Shown here: positions 1-11,219 of the stretch, piece after piece
How positions within the stretch are numbered: the first letter of the stretch is position 1
Layout: each line of letters starts with the position of its first letter
NCBI GenBank assembly: GCA_006538405.1
Contig: BJKQ01000010.1
Location: forward strand, 930,001-994,000
Direction: 5' to 3'
Origin: Hansfordia pulvinata
Taxonomy: Eukaryota; Ascomycota; Sordariomycetes; Xylariales
DNA: 64,000 bases
Made by a program: the position numbers and the translations under genes
Notes under the pieces: model-generated
Databases searched by the model: none
What the model saw: the letters and a program-made list of their open reading frames with translations, nothing else
Told to the model about the DNA's origin: nothing

Positions 1-918
1 TTCGACTCGTCGAACCCCCTTGTGTCCTGTAGTCGCAGACTTCGAGGCAAAGAAGCCCATCCGTTGAGTGAACGAGAGCATCGAAGGCCTTCTCAGAGTG
101 GTGCAGCGGTCTTGACGCGTAGATACCTGCTTCTCATACGGGAGGATCCGTTCACCAGATCGTTGCGAATTCTAGTAAGTGAGGCATGTTGAACTTGAGA
201 ATGCCCCGCCCAACGCCCACCTGGCGTCAGTCTGGACAGTCCCATGTCTCCATCACCACTGCGCCGAACCAAGCCAAGATATTCGGCTCGGTCCCCTCCG
301 GACTTTGAAGCTGTCTCCTACCAACTTCATACTTCATCACGTAGGTGCTGCCTGTCATCTGCCGAATACCAAGTCAGTGGCACTCGTCTTAGTCGTACGA
401 GTGCACCTCTGGGAGGTGGCTGGTGGACCCCTATCGATGCTCGCGCACTCGTACGATACATCCACCCTGTGTGCCTGTATGAGCATCCGCAAGTCCAGAA
501 AGCCAATTAAGTGGGGCCGGCGCGCGCTCGTCTTCCGCCTGGCGCGACGATTGGAAAAGCTCGACCTCCCATTAGCTGAACCTTCATGACCTCATCGACA
601 CCCTCCCTTCTCCTCCTCCTCCTCCTCCTCTTCCCGCCGCCGTCATCGTCGCTCAACCCTCCGCGACAGGCGACAAAGCTAACAAGGTAGCCCCGCCTTC
701 GACGCCTACGCCTCTGTCTCCAAGCCTACCCGCTTGGCCGCCCACTTACTCCAGTCCCTGTCCGTCAGGTCACCCAACAATGCCGTACTGCCTCGACTGA
801 TTCCTCCATCGCCCCCCTACCACACGACCTTCCCCGCGATACACCACCCTGTCCACCCCCTTTCTGGTCTACACCGCCGCCTGCCATCTCCCGCGATAAC
901 GCCCCCTCGCCCGCCATC
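1..918. other. Upstream flank of the RCC1-like gene, no gene recognised
   Basis: No recognisable gene. Short open frames here (for example 179-589 on the plus strand) show no domain, signal peptide or continuation. The stretch around 600-920 is rich in C and CT, with a CTC-repeat tract near 610-640. That is typical of the promoter and 5' leader of filamentous-fungal genes, so it probably belongs to the gene starting at 919. Confidence 0.5.
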
Positions 919-2693
919 ATGATCCCCTGCAGAGCTGCCGCCCTGCGCCGAGCCGCCCTGCTGCGCCGCCCACTGCGCGCCCCCAATGGCCCAGATACGC
1001 CAGCTCTTCCCCTGAGGGCGGTCCCCAGCCGTCGGGTGGGAACGCCAAGAAGCTGGTCGCTGCCGCCGCCGTCGGTCTCGTCGCCGGTGGTGGCTACATG
1101 GCGTACTCCGCCAACGATACCGACGCCCAGCCAGCCAAGCCGCGCGAGGCCGCGCTCGAGTTCGAGAAGCCCCGCGCCCTGCCCCGGTCCAAGGAGGAAA
1201 ACCGCGATCTCATCAGCAGCCAACACCTCCAGGTCAAGAAGAGCTGGGAGAACCCCGGCGTCTACGCATGGGGCTCCAATACGGGCAAGGTCGTCGCCCC
1301 GGACTCAAACGAAACCATCATCAAGACCCCCCGCAGGTTGTCCTACTTCGACGGCCAGCTGCTGCGGGACATCAAGCTGGACCGCGAGTTTGGAGTCGCT
1401 GTCACCGAGAAGGGTGATCTGGTCCAGTGGGGCGTCGCCTTTTCCGCCGAGAACCCTGCTCCCATCGTCACCTTGAGGGGCAAGGACATCAAGAAGGTCG
1501 ACATCTCCAGAGACCGCATCGTTGCCCTCGGCAACAACGGCTCCGTCTACTCCATCCCAGTCGCCGCTCCCGACCAGGTCGGCGGCAAGAAGCCCCAGCA
1601 GAGCTCCTGGTTTTCCTTCTGGTCCAGCGCGAGCCCCATCAGCTACCGCCAGCTCAAGCCCCAGAACCTCGCCTGGGGCGAGACCGTGGTCGATGTCGCC
1701 AGCGGTCTCGAGCACGCGCTCCTCCTGACTTCCAAGGGCCGCCTGTTCTCTGCCGCCTCCAGCACATCCGACTTCCCCCAGAAGGGCCAGCTTGGCGTGC
1801 CCGGCTTGACATGGGAGACGCGACCCAAGGGTCCCTACGACCAGCCCCACGAGATCCAGATGCTCAAGGGCTTCGAGGTCTCCCAGATTGCCGCGGGCGA
1901 CTTCCACTCGCTGGCGCTTGAGAAGAACGGCCGGGCCTTTGTCTTTGGCGACAACTCGTCTGGCCAGCTGGGCTTCGAGGTAGAGAACGAGATCCCCTAC
2001 GTCGACGGGCCGATCCCTCTGCCTTTCACCAAGATTTACAGCGGCACTGGCCTGAAGCCCGCGGTGACGTCCATCGCTGCGGGTGGCGCGAACTCGTACT
2101 TCGCCGTCGACGCGACACGTGTCGCCGCTCACCAGAACAAGAACGGCACCTGGGCCAAGGACGTGGGTCGCGTCACGGCCGACGTGTGGGCCTGCGGCTC
2201 CGGGATCTACGGCAGCCTGGGCACCGGCCGGTGGACGCACGTGTCGCTGGGGCCGAGCAAGATCAAGTCGCTGTCCGGCCTCTTTGAGTGGGACGAGAGG
2301 TCCCAGGCGGTGGTGCCGATCCGGCTGGCGTCTCTGAGCGTCGGGAGCACCCACGCCGCGGCCGTCATGAAGAACGTCACCTACGTCGACGCCTCGAACC
2401 GCAGCTCGGACAACGACACCAACTGGGGCGCCGACGTGCTCTGGTGGGGCGGCAACGAGCACTACCAGCTCGGCACCGGCCGCCGTAACAACGCCGCGGT
2501 GCCCACGTATATCGGCCCGCTCGACGGGGGCCGCGGCGACGCCGACAAGGGCCGCGCCGGCGAGGAGCACCGGTTCCAGATCACGCCCCGCGCGACTGCG
2601 CGCCTCGGCGAGGGCGGCAGCGGCCGCAAGGTCAGCGTCGAGCAGCGCATCGAGTGCGGCCGCTACGTGTCCGCCGTCTACTCGGGCACCTAG
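919..2693 (+). CDS. FMP25: RCC1-repeat mitochondrial protein, FMP25-like (single-base frame break near 980)
   Basis: RCC1-type beta-propeller protein, probably anchored in mitochondria like yeast Fmp25, which is linked to respiratory-complex biogenesis. Seen: an Arg/Ala-rich N-terminus from ATG 919 without acidic residues (matrix-targeting type), then a glycine/alanine-rich hydrophobic stretch (KKLVAAAAVGLVAGGGYMAY) ending near 1106, then RCC1 blades such as GVYAWGSNTGKVV, AFVFGDNSSGQLGF, VWACGSGIYGSLGTG and VLWWGGNEHYQLGTG. The frame opened at 919 runs out of phase with the main body. The body frame is open from about 906 but has no ATG before 1098, and no GT donor exists between them. One extra C in the C5 run at 980-984 joins them into about 591 residues. 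A start at 1098 would remove the presequence and cut into the membrane segment. FMP25 orthology is inferred; the RCC1 fold is clear. Confidence 0.72.
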
Positions 2694-5600
2694 ACCGTCG
2701 ATCCGGCGCAGAAACCTGCCCAAGACCCTGTAAAAGATACCCATGTATGTACCTGTAAGATAGAAACGCGCTGCGCATCCGATACTCCCGCACGAGGCGT
2801 CATAATAGGTCTGCAGTGGCTGTACCATGGATGCCATTCGGTGAGGGGCTCAGACGATTAGGGGCTTCGGACGAACCCGATACCGTCCCGCGATGTTTTG
2901 GAGGCGCTGTACGAGCTCCACGGCTGGTCGCAGGTCGTCCGTCCTGGATGGCTACGAACGTCTTGTGCCTAAACCATCTGTTTGTAGATTGCGCATTTGA
3001 ATCGCTACAGATACCCTCTCCCCTCGAACTGGCCGGTTGTGCGCTGTCTTTCTGAGAGGCAGGACGAGTGGCTGCTTGTATGGAAGCCTGCGGGCATCCG
3101 AAGTAGAACATCAGTGTTGCTCCTGAGATGCACCACGAGTATACCTCCCCGGGCTACTCAGCCCAACCCCCGCTGTCCACTGGGCACACCCGGAGCCGTG
3201 CTGCAAGCCTGGCCTTAGGTAGTCAGTCGTACATGGTCTGGCTGATATTGCGGAACCCGAGAAACCAGCTGCACCCGTTTAGGGGGGGAGAAGAGGAAGC
3301 CTGTGTGTCTGCTACGGAAACAGTCCCCGCAGCCAGTTGCAGTCGTCTCTTGATCAGAAGGTCAAATGCTGTCCTCCGCACGACTGGGTAAAAGACCAGG
3401 CGTGAGCTAAAGCTCCGAGAGGGCTGGCGTTGTTCACCCGAACAGAAACGCAACACGGTGCTTGGGTGGTGTTTTTTCACTTTGCCTTCGCGGTGGGCGT
3501 ATGCAGTTGTTCGTATCGTACACTGGACCTCACCTCCTACAGTCCAACAGCCTTCTCAGCGAGCCTCCGGCAGAGCAGCGTCGCGGGTGATCCTCTCGTC
3601 ATAACAGCCTCTAGCTCCGGCCGTACTTTGCCCACTCCGAGCCGTTGCACAGCTACCTACCTACCGTCCGGCGCCCAAGACTCCATTTGCTTCCCTCTTC
3701 TGTGCCGTCCCTCCAGCCCCTCGGTTCTCCCGCGCCTCGCGAAGCGCCAGCGCCCCCGTCGCAGCACGCCCCGAGCCGGGACCCGCGCCGGCTGAGTAAG
3801 ATCCCCGCCGTCGCTCGGTTGGGGGGTGGGGGGAAAAGCAGTGCCGTGCGTGAACCTGGGCGGGGGTGGGCGCCTCTTGAGGGCGATCGGGGTTAGAAGG
3901 GGGAGGTGTGGGAAAAGCGCTCACCGTGCTCGCGCGGGACTCGCGAGAGATCTCTCTCCTTTCTCTCTCCCCCCTCTCTCTTTTCATCCCCCTCACGCCT
4001 GGGGCGGCTTCAGGAGCAGAAAAGCGTCGCCGTTCCTCTTGGGCTGGCCGGGCTTCGGCTGGGATGGTCGGGCCGGGGCACGCCGGTCGTGTCGTAGCCG
4101 CTGCGGACGGCCACCACCGCCGCCGCCGCCAGGCCTCGCGGGTCTGCGGACTGCATGTCGAAGGGGGGTGTTTTTTTTTCTCCGCTGCGGTGGCTACTTC
4201 CGGGCTCGTGATGGACGATTGGTGGGAGGTGTGACGGGGCTTGACGGGAGGGGGTTGTGGCACGTCCTCGATCGACACCTTCTTTTCGTCTCGTCGCCGT
4301 TGCGAAGCGGTTCTCAAAAGATTGCTGGTACAGTGGCTCTGCTTTGATCAGAGGTGAGAGCGGCGTGCCGTTCCTTACTGCCACGAGGTCCCTATCGTCC
4401 TCGCCATGTCGTCGTTTATATACTCGTCTTTTTCCGGCCCACAGATCGCCTCGCCGGCAAGCCAATACATCGGTGTTTGCAACAGGGGTGACGCACTCGG
4501 CCCTCGCGGCGGCAGCGCCACCTTGATGGAAAAAAAAAAGACCGCCTCTTCGGGCAAGGCGACGAGCCGATCCGCTGGTGGAGGACCGTTGTCGGCCCAA
4601 AGGCACAAGGAACGCTTGCTTAGCAGCGGGCGAACAAAGAGCGAGGCTCGCGACTTCAGACGACGGCGACCCCGTGGGCGTCGCAGGTCTTCTTTGTCCG
4701 CCTTGGCTCTGTTCGCACCGTGCTCCCGCGGCGAACGCTTTGCTTTGTCCGGGGGACAGTGTGGTTGGTCTTTTAGTCTGGACAAGGCCCGGGGCGATGG
4801 GGGAGCCGGCCCGACCGCCATCGCCGGTCGACGTTGCCGGGACCAGACCCGCGATGGCGGCAGAAGTCTCCTGCTCTCACCGGACGAGCCGTTGGCGGCC
4901 TGCTCATCTCCTTACAACGTCGACGCTCCGGCCGGGCGACCAGGGCTCGTTGGGATCGGGGCATTCATTGAGACCCAAAGGCCGGAACTCCCGCACGCGG
5001 GACAAAGACCGCCGGCCGGACGTTTGCAGCCCCAGGCCAACGATCGAAGTGCCTACATGTTCGTTCCACCGCGGCCAAGGCGACCCGATTCGCGTTGGGC
5101 CAATGCAAACCCCCGCCGACTTGTTCTATGGATAGAGAGTGAGCAGAGCCTTGCCTGAGCCAAATCGGGCTGGATCTCTCAGCGGGTGTAGGTATGAGTA
5201 CCCCTGCCGCAGCGTGTTCCGATATCGTGCCACGCCGTGTTTCGGACAGCTCGTCCAGGGCGTCAAACCGCCAGCAGGAATGACACGGCATACTGACATG
5301 TCATTCGCCAGCCTCGCGGGAGGGAAGCCCAGACAGCAACTTGCAGCTGGCTTGGATTGTCCTCTTCGGCTTGCCCGCGTCGCCTTGGCCCACGGGTTGG
5401 CACAGCTTGCACGCGCAAGATCGTTCTTGGCGTCACAGATCACTGAGCTCAGCTGTTTCTTGATGGCCGCGCTGCTTGTGTGTATCTCATCATACGGCAA
5501 CCCGTGTGAATAAGTTCTGACGCAGTGTCGGGATTTTGCAGCCCGAGCGAGGTGGAAATTAGGGCTGCAACCGTGGCGGTACGCCGTCGAATGGGCTCCA

Positions 5601-8600
5601 GACGCCCGCGCAGCCGCTGAGAGAGCCCGCCCCATGATCGTCTACGTCGTCGGAACATGCTTGATACAATAAATGGAGGCTCAAGGTCGGGGGTGGGCGG
5701 GTCTCCTGGCACGGTTGGCAAGCTCAGGTACGAGTGGCTGCTAGGGAGCCCCCCCCCCCCGTTAGTAAGGAGACGCGGTCAGGTGGCTTGTGGTCATGTG
5801 GTCCGCAGCCTTGTCGATCCGCGGCGACCGCTAGCTGAATCCCCTCGCAGCCGGCGCGGCCTTGCCGCCGCCAATTCAGCCAGGGGCGTGCCATGGCTGG
5901 CCTACGGATACCTACCTACCACCTAGGCGTGTACCTGGCTCCGGGTAGGCTACCCCGCAAGCAACAAAGGCCGGGGAGATCTGTCGGGGATTTGGGTGTC
6001 TGATCCTCGTAGATTGTCCACCTCAGTCTGAGATCCTTGGCGGCCCCTGCAAGATCCTAGTCCCGCATGGCCATTGGGGCCATCTCCGGCTCCAGCAGCC
6101 ACCGTGTTGTACACAAGCTGACTACATCCAAGACCATTCACGAGTACTCGAGCGGGAGGGCACGCCGACCAGAGCAGTGTGAGGGTCGTGGGGGCTGGGC
6201 GGGACTCTATCGCGGCATCTCGTCGTGCCCGACTCTTCAGAGTGTGGCGGGCGTCGGTGCGGGCTGAGTCGCGGGGCGCTGAGAGTCAGAGACGCACAGC
6301 CAAGAAGGCCCTGCACGTGACGGCAGCCAGCCATGCCCCATCCTGGAGTGATCCTATCGCCAATCTCGTCGGTGCCCAGGCGGCGCCGTCCCACTCGACG
6401 AGGCAGGGTTGGGAGGAGTGCGCGAGGTCGCACAGGAGGGAGACATCCCTGCCATTTCACGGATGGGAAGCGGCGGTTTCGACTGGTTAGCGTCGCCCGG
6501 CGCGTTGTGGAGGAGCCAATGACTGGTAGGCCATCATTGGTAGTCCGGCAGGTTGCGGGAGGGCGCGACAGCGTGTGCTGAGCGAGGCACAGGAACGCGG
6601 CGGCAGCAGACTCTGCGTGACCGCTCGTCAAAGACAAGATGCTGTCGAGTAACAAGGTGGCATTGGGGGAGCGGGGTTGCAGGGTACGGCAATGGATGGA
6701 CAGGTTGTGCAGGAGCACAGCGACACGGGCGGAGCTGGGCAGATTCGGAACGGGTGGTATGCGGTGGTAATGGGCGGCGAGCCCTGCTAATAAGCAGAGG
6801 CCACCACCCCCATGGTCATGCTCTGGGATGCACGCGCTGGCCGGCAGGTCTGATGATGCCGCGCAGAGGACCGCAGCGAGACGGCTACGGCGACCAGGAG
6901 ACAACAGGGTCGGCAGGACAGACGGAACCAGATGACTGGGACGGGCTTCCGGATCAGGCGTCGAGGAGCCGGGATGGGAAGCGGGGCACAGTGACGGCCG
7001 GCTGGGCCGGGGGCTCCATAATCTGCGCGGTCTCGTCAGACGACATGGCGGGCTGCTGGCGGTGTCTGCGGCGAGGGCGGCGGCGGCGGTTGATGAATAC
7101 TCGCATTGTGATTTGCTTGCACTTCTTTCTGGCGCCCTGGCTGGGCCACCCGGAAGCCAGGCCATGCAATTCGCTGCACTGCGATGCTGGGTGGTGCTAG
7201 GTGATGCTGGGTGATGCGATACAATGCGATGCGATGCTGAAGAGGAGAAACTGCCACCCAAGAAGGACCGACCGGGGTATGTCGAGCCCACCGCGGCAGA
7301 CGGGTTCGTCGACGAGCCGAGTCGAGCAGCGGGGAAGAGGGAGACGGGGCGCGGATGAGGGGCGCAAGCATGACTCGTGATGGCGGTTGGCTGGGAGGGC
7401 TGGAGGCGCCCACCGCGATTGGCCCGGCGCAGCCAATAGACCAACATGAGGTTCAGGTCGAATTGTGCCTGCACGGCGCGCTAGCTCGGAAGGGGACAGG
7501 CGGGCCCACGGCGCCCCGCAGCCTAGAAACTCAGAAGGAACAGGCACGCAGGGCCACAGTGGAGGTGCCTCCCACGCCTCCCACAGGGGACCTCCACTGC
7601 TGCCCACTGCTGCCAACTCCCAGTCGTCCAGTGTGCCAGTGGAGGGGCACTGGAGGGCATTTCAGGCGTCGGCGGAGGGCCACGGGGGATGGGGGAGCGC
7701 CTCAGGGTTGAAACGCCACAGAGTTTAATCCGACGGGCTGGGGGCCTCTGCGCAGGCACGCAAGAAACACCCGCCACGGGCACATGGATGGTCTTGCTGG
7801 CAGGAAACGAATTCCAGGTACGCGTACGAGTGAGTACCTACATAGGGCACCAGCCGTCAACCTCTGGCAGAGGCACTCGTACTGCTGATGCCCCGTGCCC
7901 CGTGCCCCGGGTCATGCACTCGGCACAGACCGGTCTATCGGTCCTGAAGATGCAGCACCCCCAGCAGCAGAAGCAGCCAGTGGGGACCTGGCTAGCCCCT
8001 GGGGCACCCGGGAAACACCTGGTTAGCACCTAATAAAGTGCCCTGGGCGGACCCCCAAGAGCCCCAGCAGAGACTGCCCTGGTGAGCACACCAACCACTG
8101 GAGGTTCCTAGTGGAGGTACACTACGGCCCATCAACATGAAGCAAGCCTTGTACATGTACCCACCGACAGCCTCAACACCCACCTGCCACAAGGTATCCG
8201 CAACCGACCCCTGCACTCGTGTCGTGGGGCAAGGCACGGATGATTTCATACCGTCGCTTCTGGGCCTCGACTTCAGGTACGAGTACACGGGTGCACGCCG
8301 GCTCAGCCCAATATTTGCCCTTCTTCTTCTCTCCCAAAGCCTCGACCTCACCCGGCTTTTCCTCTCTTCTGCCTCTTGCCCGTGTCTCGCCCTGTCTCAC
8401 TGCCGACGTCAGCCTCTGCTCCCCGCGTCACCGTTCCCGGCCCTGCTTCTCGCCAGCACTGTCTCACTCTGTGCGGCCCGTGCCCGGCACAGCTTCTTCG
8501 TCTTCGACCTGACCTCGACCCGGCCATCGTCAACGTCTCTCCCGCTTACCACCACCACCCTCACCACCATCGCCGCCCACGGTATTCTGCACTTGCACTG

Positions 8601-8750
8601 CATCCTCAACCGTGTGCTCCCCTGCCGCATGGCCACCCCCGAGGCGTCTCCCTACCCAAGCCGCATGCTTCATCTAGATTAGCTCCAGCTCTGCCTGCCC
8701 GCCCCCCCCCTCCGTGCCACTCTTGACCGACCACTTTCCCACCGCCCACC
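2694..8750. other. 6 kb intergenic region without recognisable genes
   Basis: No open frame here resembles a known protein. The region holds homopolymers and low-complexity tracts (poly-C around 5750-5761, GC-rich purine/pyrimidine tracts at 3820-4250). It has scattered ACGAGTA/TACTCGT sites (3135, 5728, 6140, 7824, 7873, 8276), ACCTACCTACC-type repeats (3650, 5915) and a GATGC-rich patch at 7170-7240. A long reverse-strand open frame at 6122-7474 (450 codons) has Ser/Pro/Arg-rich low-complexity composition and no recognisable domain. From about 8300 to 8750 the sequence is CT- and CAC-rich, fitting the promoter and leader of the transporter that follows. Confidence 0.5.
6140..6150. repeat. 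Palindromic motif ACGAGTACTCG
   Basis: Intergenic copy of a recurrent palindrome (full form TACGAGTACTCGTA) found many times in the gene-poor parts of this window. Confidence 0.6.
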
Positions 8751-10523
8751 ATGGCCGAGTTTCCTGACTACCCCGATAACCCTACTCCCACCCCCGACGC
8801 CGTTCACAATGCCGAGGTCGTTGCCGAGCACCTTCCAGAGGGCTACTCGGCCGAGTTCGACGGATCCCTCCCCTCCGCCTCCGCCGGACCTTCGAGCCCG
8901 GCCATCGGCGCGACCTCTGCGGAGGACTCGCCCGATCCCAGTGGCGACTCGTCCCTCAAGCTTCAGGGAGGCGACATCCACCGTGACATGTTCAAGACGG
9001 TCCACCGCGTCCGCATGCACAAGCGCGCCAGCACCTTCCACTACACACGGGCCGACGACTCCCTCGTCGACGACACGGACAACCTGAGCGTCAGCAACCA
9101 GATGGCCCCCGGCGGTTTCCGCCGTGCCTTCATCCACCAGCACCGCCGCGAGCAGCTGTGGGCCGAGCGCGTCCCCGTCACCCGCAACTTTGTCGAGTTC
9201 CTCGACCTGTACGGTAGCTTCGCCGGCGAGGATCTCAACGACTCGGACGCCGATGAGGCCATCACCGAAGATGGCGACGACGAGGACGGCCCCACCGAGA
9301 CACGGCCGCTGCTGAGTCGACGCCGCAGCGTCCGGGCCCAGAAGGGCGCCACAGCCAGCACGACCAAGACGTTCTTCACCCTGCTCAAGGCCTTCATCGG
9401 AACCGGCATCATGTTCCTGCCCAAGGCCTTCAACAACGGCGGCATCCTCTTCTCTTCCATGACCCTGGTGCTCGTCTCGGTGGTCACCATGGTGGCTTTC
9501 CACCTTCTCCTGCAGTGCAAGACCAAGTACGGTGGAGGTTACGGAGAGATCGGCCACGCCATTGCCGGAGACAAGATGCGGGCCACGATTCTGGCCTCCA
9601 TCACGCTCTCGCAGCTGGGGTTCGTCTGCGCCGGTATTGTGTTCGTCGCGGAGAACCTCCTCTCCTTCCTCGAGGCCATCTACCGCGGCCCGAGCCCTGT
9701 CGGCACCTTTGCTTTGATCGCCATCCAGGTCCTTGTGCTGATTCCTCTGGCCTGGATCCGCAACATTGCCAAGCTGGGCCCCATTGCGCTTCTCGCCGAT
9801 GTCTTCATCCTACTGGGCGTCAGCTACATCTTCTGGTACGACATCTCGGAGCTGGCCACGGACGGCCTGCACCCCTCGGTCGTGCTCTTCAACTCGGACA
9901 GCTACACCTTGACCATCGGCGCGGCCATCTTCACGTTCGAGGGGATCGGGCTTATCCTGCCCATCCAGTCGTCCATGGCCAAGCCTCAGCGCTTCGAGCC
10001 GCTTCTCGGGCTCGTCATGTTGCTGATCACGATGCTCTTCACGGCGGTCGGCGCGCTGTGCTATGCGACGTTTGGCTCGGAGACGCGCATCGAGATCATT
10101 GACAACTTCCCGCAGACGAGCAAGCTCGTCAACGCGGTGCAGTTCCTGTACTCGCTGGCCGTCCTGGCCGGCAACCCGGTCCAGCTGTTCCCCGCCCTGC
10201 GTATCATCGAGGGCCGGATCTTTGGGTCCAAGTCAGGCAAGAAGAGTCTGAGGACTAAGTGGACTAAGAATGCATTCCGTGCGCTGATTGTCGCCATCTG
10301 CGGCGGCATCTCGATTGCCGGCGCCAACAGCCTGGACCGCTTTGTGGCGCTGATCGGGTCCTTTGCCTGCGTGCCCCTGGTCTACATCTACCCGGCGCTG
10401 CTGCATCACCAGGGCGTGGCGGAGACGTGGTACGCCAAGGCGGGCGACGTGGTGTTTGTGATCCTCGGCCTGGTGTGCATGGTGTACACCACGGTGGTGA
10501 CGGTTGTCAACAGCTTCCTGTGA
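8751..10523 (+). CDS. AVT3: Vacuolar amino-acid transporter, Avt3/Avt4 type (AAAP family)
   Basis: Intronless 590-residue protein of the amino acid/auxin permease family. Yeast Avt3 and Avt4 export neutral amino acids from the vacuole. Residues 1-200 form a long acidic, Ser/Pro-rich cytosolic N-terminus ending in TETRPLLSRRRS, an acidic dileucine-like element typical of vacuole-sorted Avt proteins. The membrane domain opens near residue 204 with TFFTLLKAFIGTGIMFLPKA, the family's first helix, followed by about ten more hydrophobic segments to the C-terminal end. FTFEGIGLILPIQSSM is the conserved central helix. The ATG at 8751 follows a C-rich leader with a good context (CCACCATGG). The N-terminal length fits fungal members. 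The choice between Avt3 and Avt4 is an inference; the family is certain. Confidence 0.88.
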   Translation: MAEFPDYPDNPTPTPDAVHNAEVVAEHLPEGYSAEFDGSLPSASAGPSSPAIGATSAEDSPDPSGDSSLKLQGGDIHRDMFKTVHRVRMHKRASTFHYTRADDSLVDDTDNLSVSNQMAPGGFRRAFIHQHRREQLWAERVPVTRNFVEFLDLYGSFAGEDLNDSDADEAITEDGDDEDGPTETRPLLSRRRSVRAQKGATASTTKTFFTLLKAFIGTGIMFLPKAFNNGGILFSSMTLVLVSVVTMVAFHLLLQCKTKYGGGYGEIGHAIAGDKMRATILASITLSQLGFVCAGIVFVAENLLSFLEAIYRGPSPVGTFALIAIQVLVLIPLAWIRNIAKLGPIALLADVFILLGVSYIFWYDISELATDGLHPSVVLFNSDSYTLTIGAAIFTFEGIGLILPIQSSMAKPQRFEPLLGLVMLLITMLFTAVGALCYATFGSETRIEIIDNFPQTSKLVNAVQFLYSLAVLAGNPVQLFPALRIIEGRIFGSKSGKKSLRTKWTKNAFRALIVAICGGISIAGANSLDRFVALIGSFACVPLVYIYPALLHHQGVAETWYAKAGDVVFVILGLVCMVYTTVVTVVNSFL

Positions 10524-11142
10524 GGGCTTGCGCGGTCCGTTTTGCATACGTGTTGTGGGCACTGCCATGTTTGTATTGTTTTCATGTTGCTTGTTTAAGG
10601 AGTCATGGGCGGGCATGGGTGGCGAATCAAGAATGGGACTTTTATATACGAGCAATCCTTGTAATACAGCGGCATTCAACAGCGCATTGACTTGGTAGAT
10701 CAATTTCAGAATCGACATTTGCTTCACGCGGCCACCACGGTCGTCTCGGCCGTGCTGGCTCAGGCCATTGCCGGTCGGTTTGTGATGACAGACCGTGAAC
10801 GGCCCCAATCCGACCTGTCGCGACTCAGAGGTTCCGTGTTTGCGGCGGTGTCTCAGCAGCAGGGAGCATTTGGAGGGCCGTGTTTGAGACCCAAGCCATT
10901 CATTCCTGAAGACCTGGGGTCCGAGACCTTCCGGGGTCGGGATGGCTGTCTCTGGGGAGCCACGTCGGACGTCGGTCGCCTAGAACGACGTCTCTCTGTG
11001 AGCTTTTTGTGGTGGCGGATGATGTCGAGAACGTTCTTTCGTGTGCGCCGTGACGCCTAACTCGCTGTCCAAAAGGCAAGGGGCGAGGGCAAATTTGAAA
11101 TCGCCGGGGCAGGACTGAGACACGGCTCGGGTGCCAACCGAG
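10524..11142. other. Convergent intergenic region
   Basis: Shared 3' region of the transporter (plus) and the DUF3632-like gene (minus). Nothing recognisable; it should hold both polyadenylation regions. Confidence 0.5.
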
Positions 11143-11161
11143 TCACGTGTCGTCGAGGCCA

Positions 11162-11219
<58 letters not shown>

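Noticed and set aside
179..589. 136-codon open frame at the left edge
   Set aside because: No recognisable family, no signal peptide, and an overlapping alternative frame; insufficient support for a gene.
1305..2837. Long reverse-strand open frame of about 510 codons
   Set aside because: Antisense shadow of the RCC1-like gene; composition is typical of GC-rich complementary frames and no domain is present.
4406..5158. Plus-strand open frame of 250 codons starting MSSFIYSS
   Set aside because: No domain, Arg/Ser/Gly-rich composition, overlapping open frames on the other strand, and no supporting promoter or splice context.
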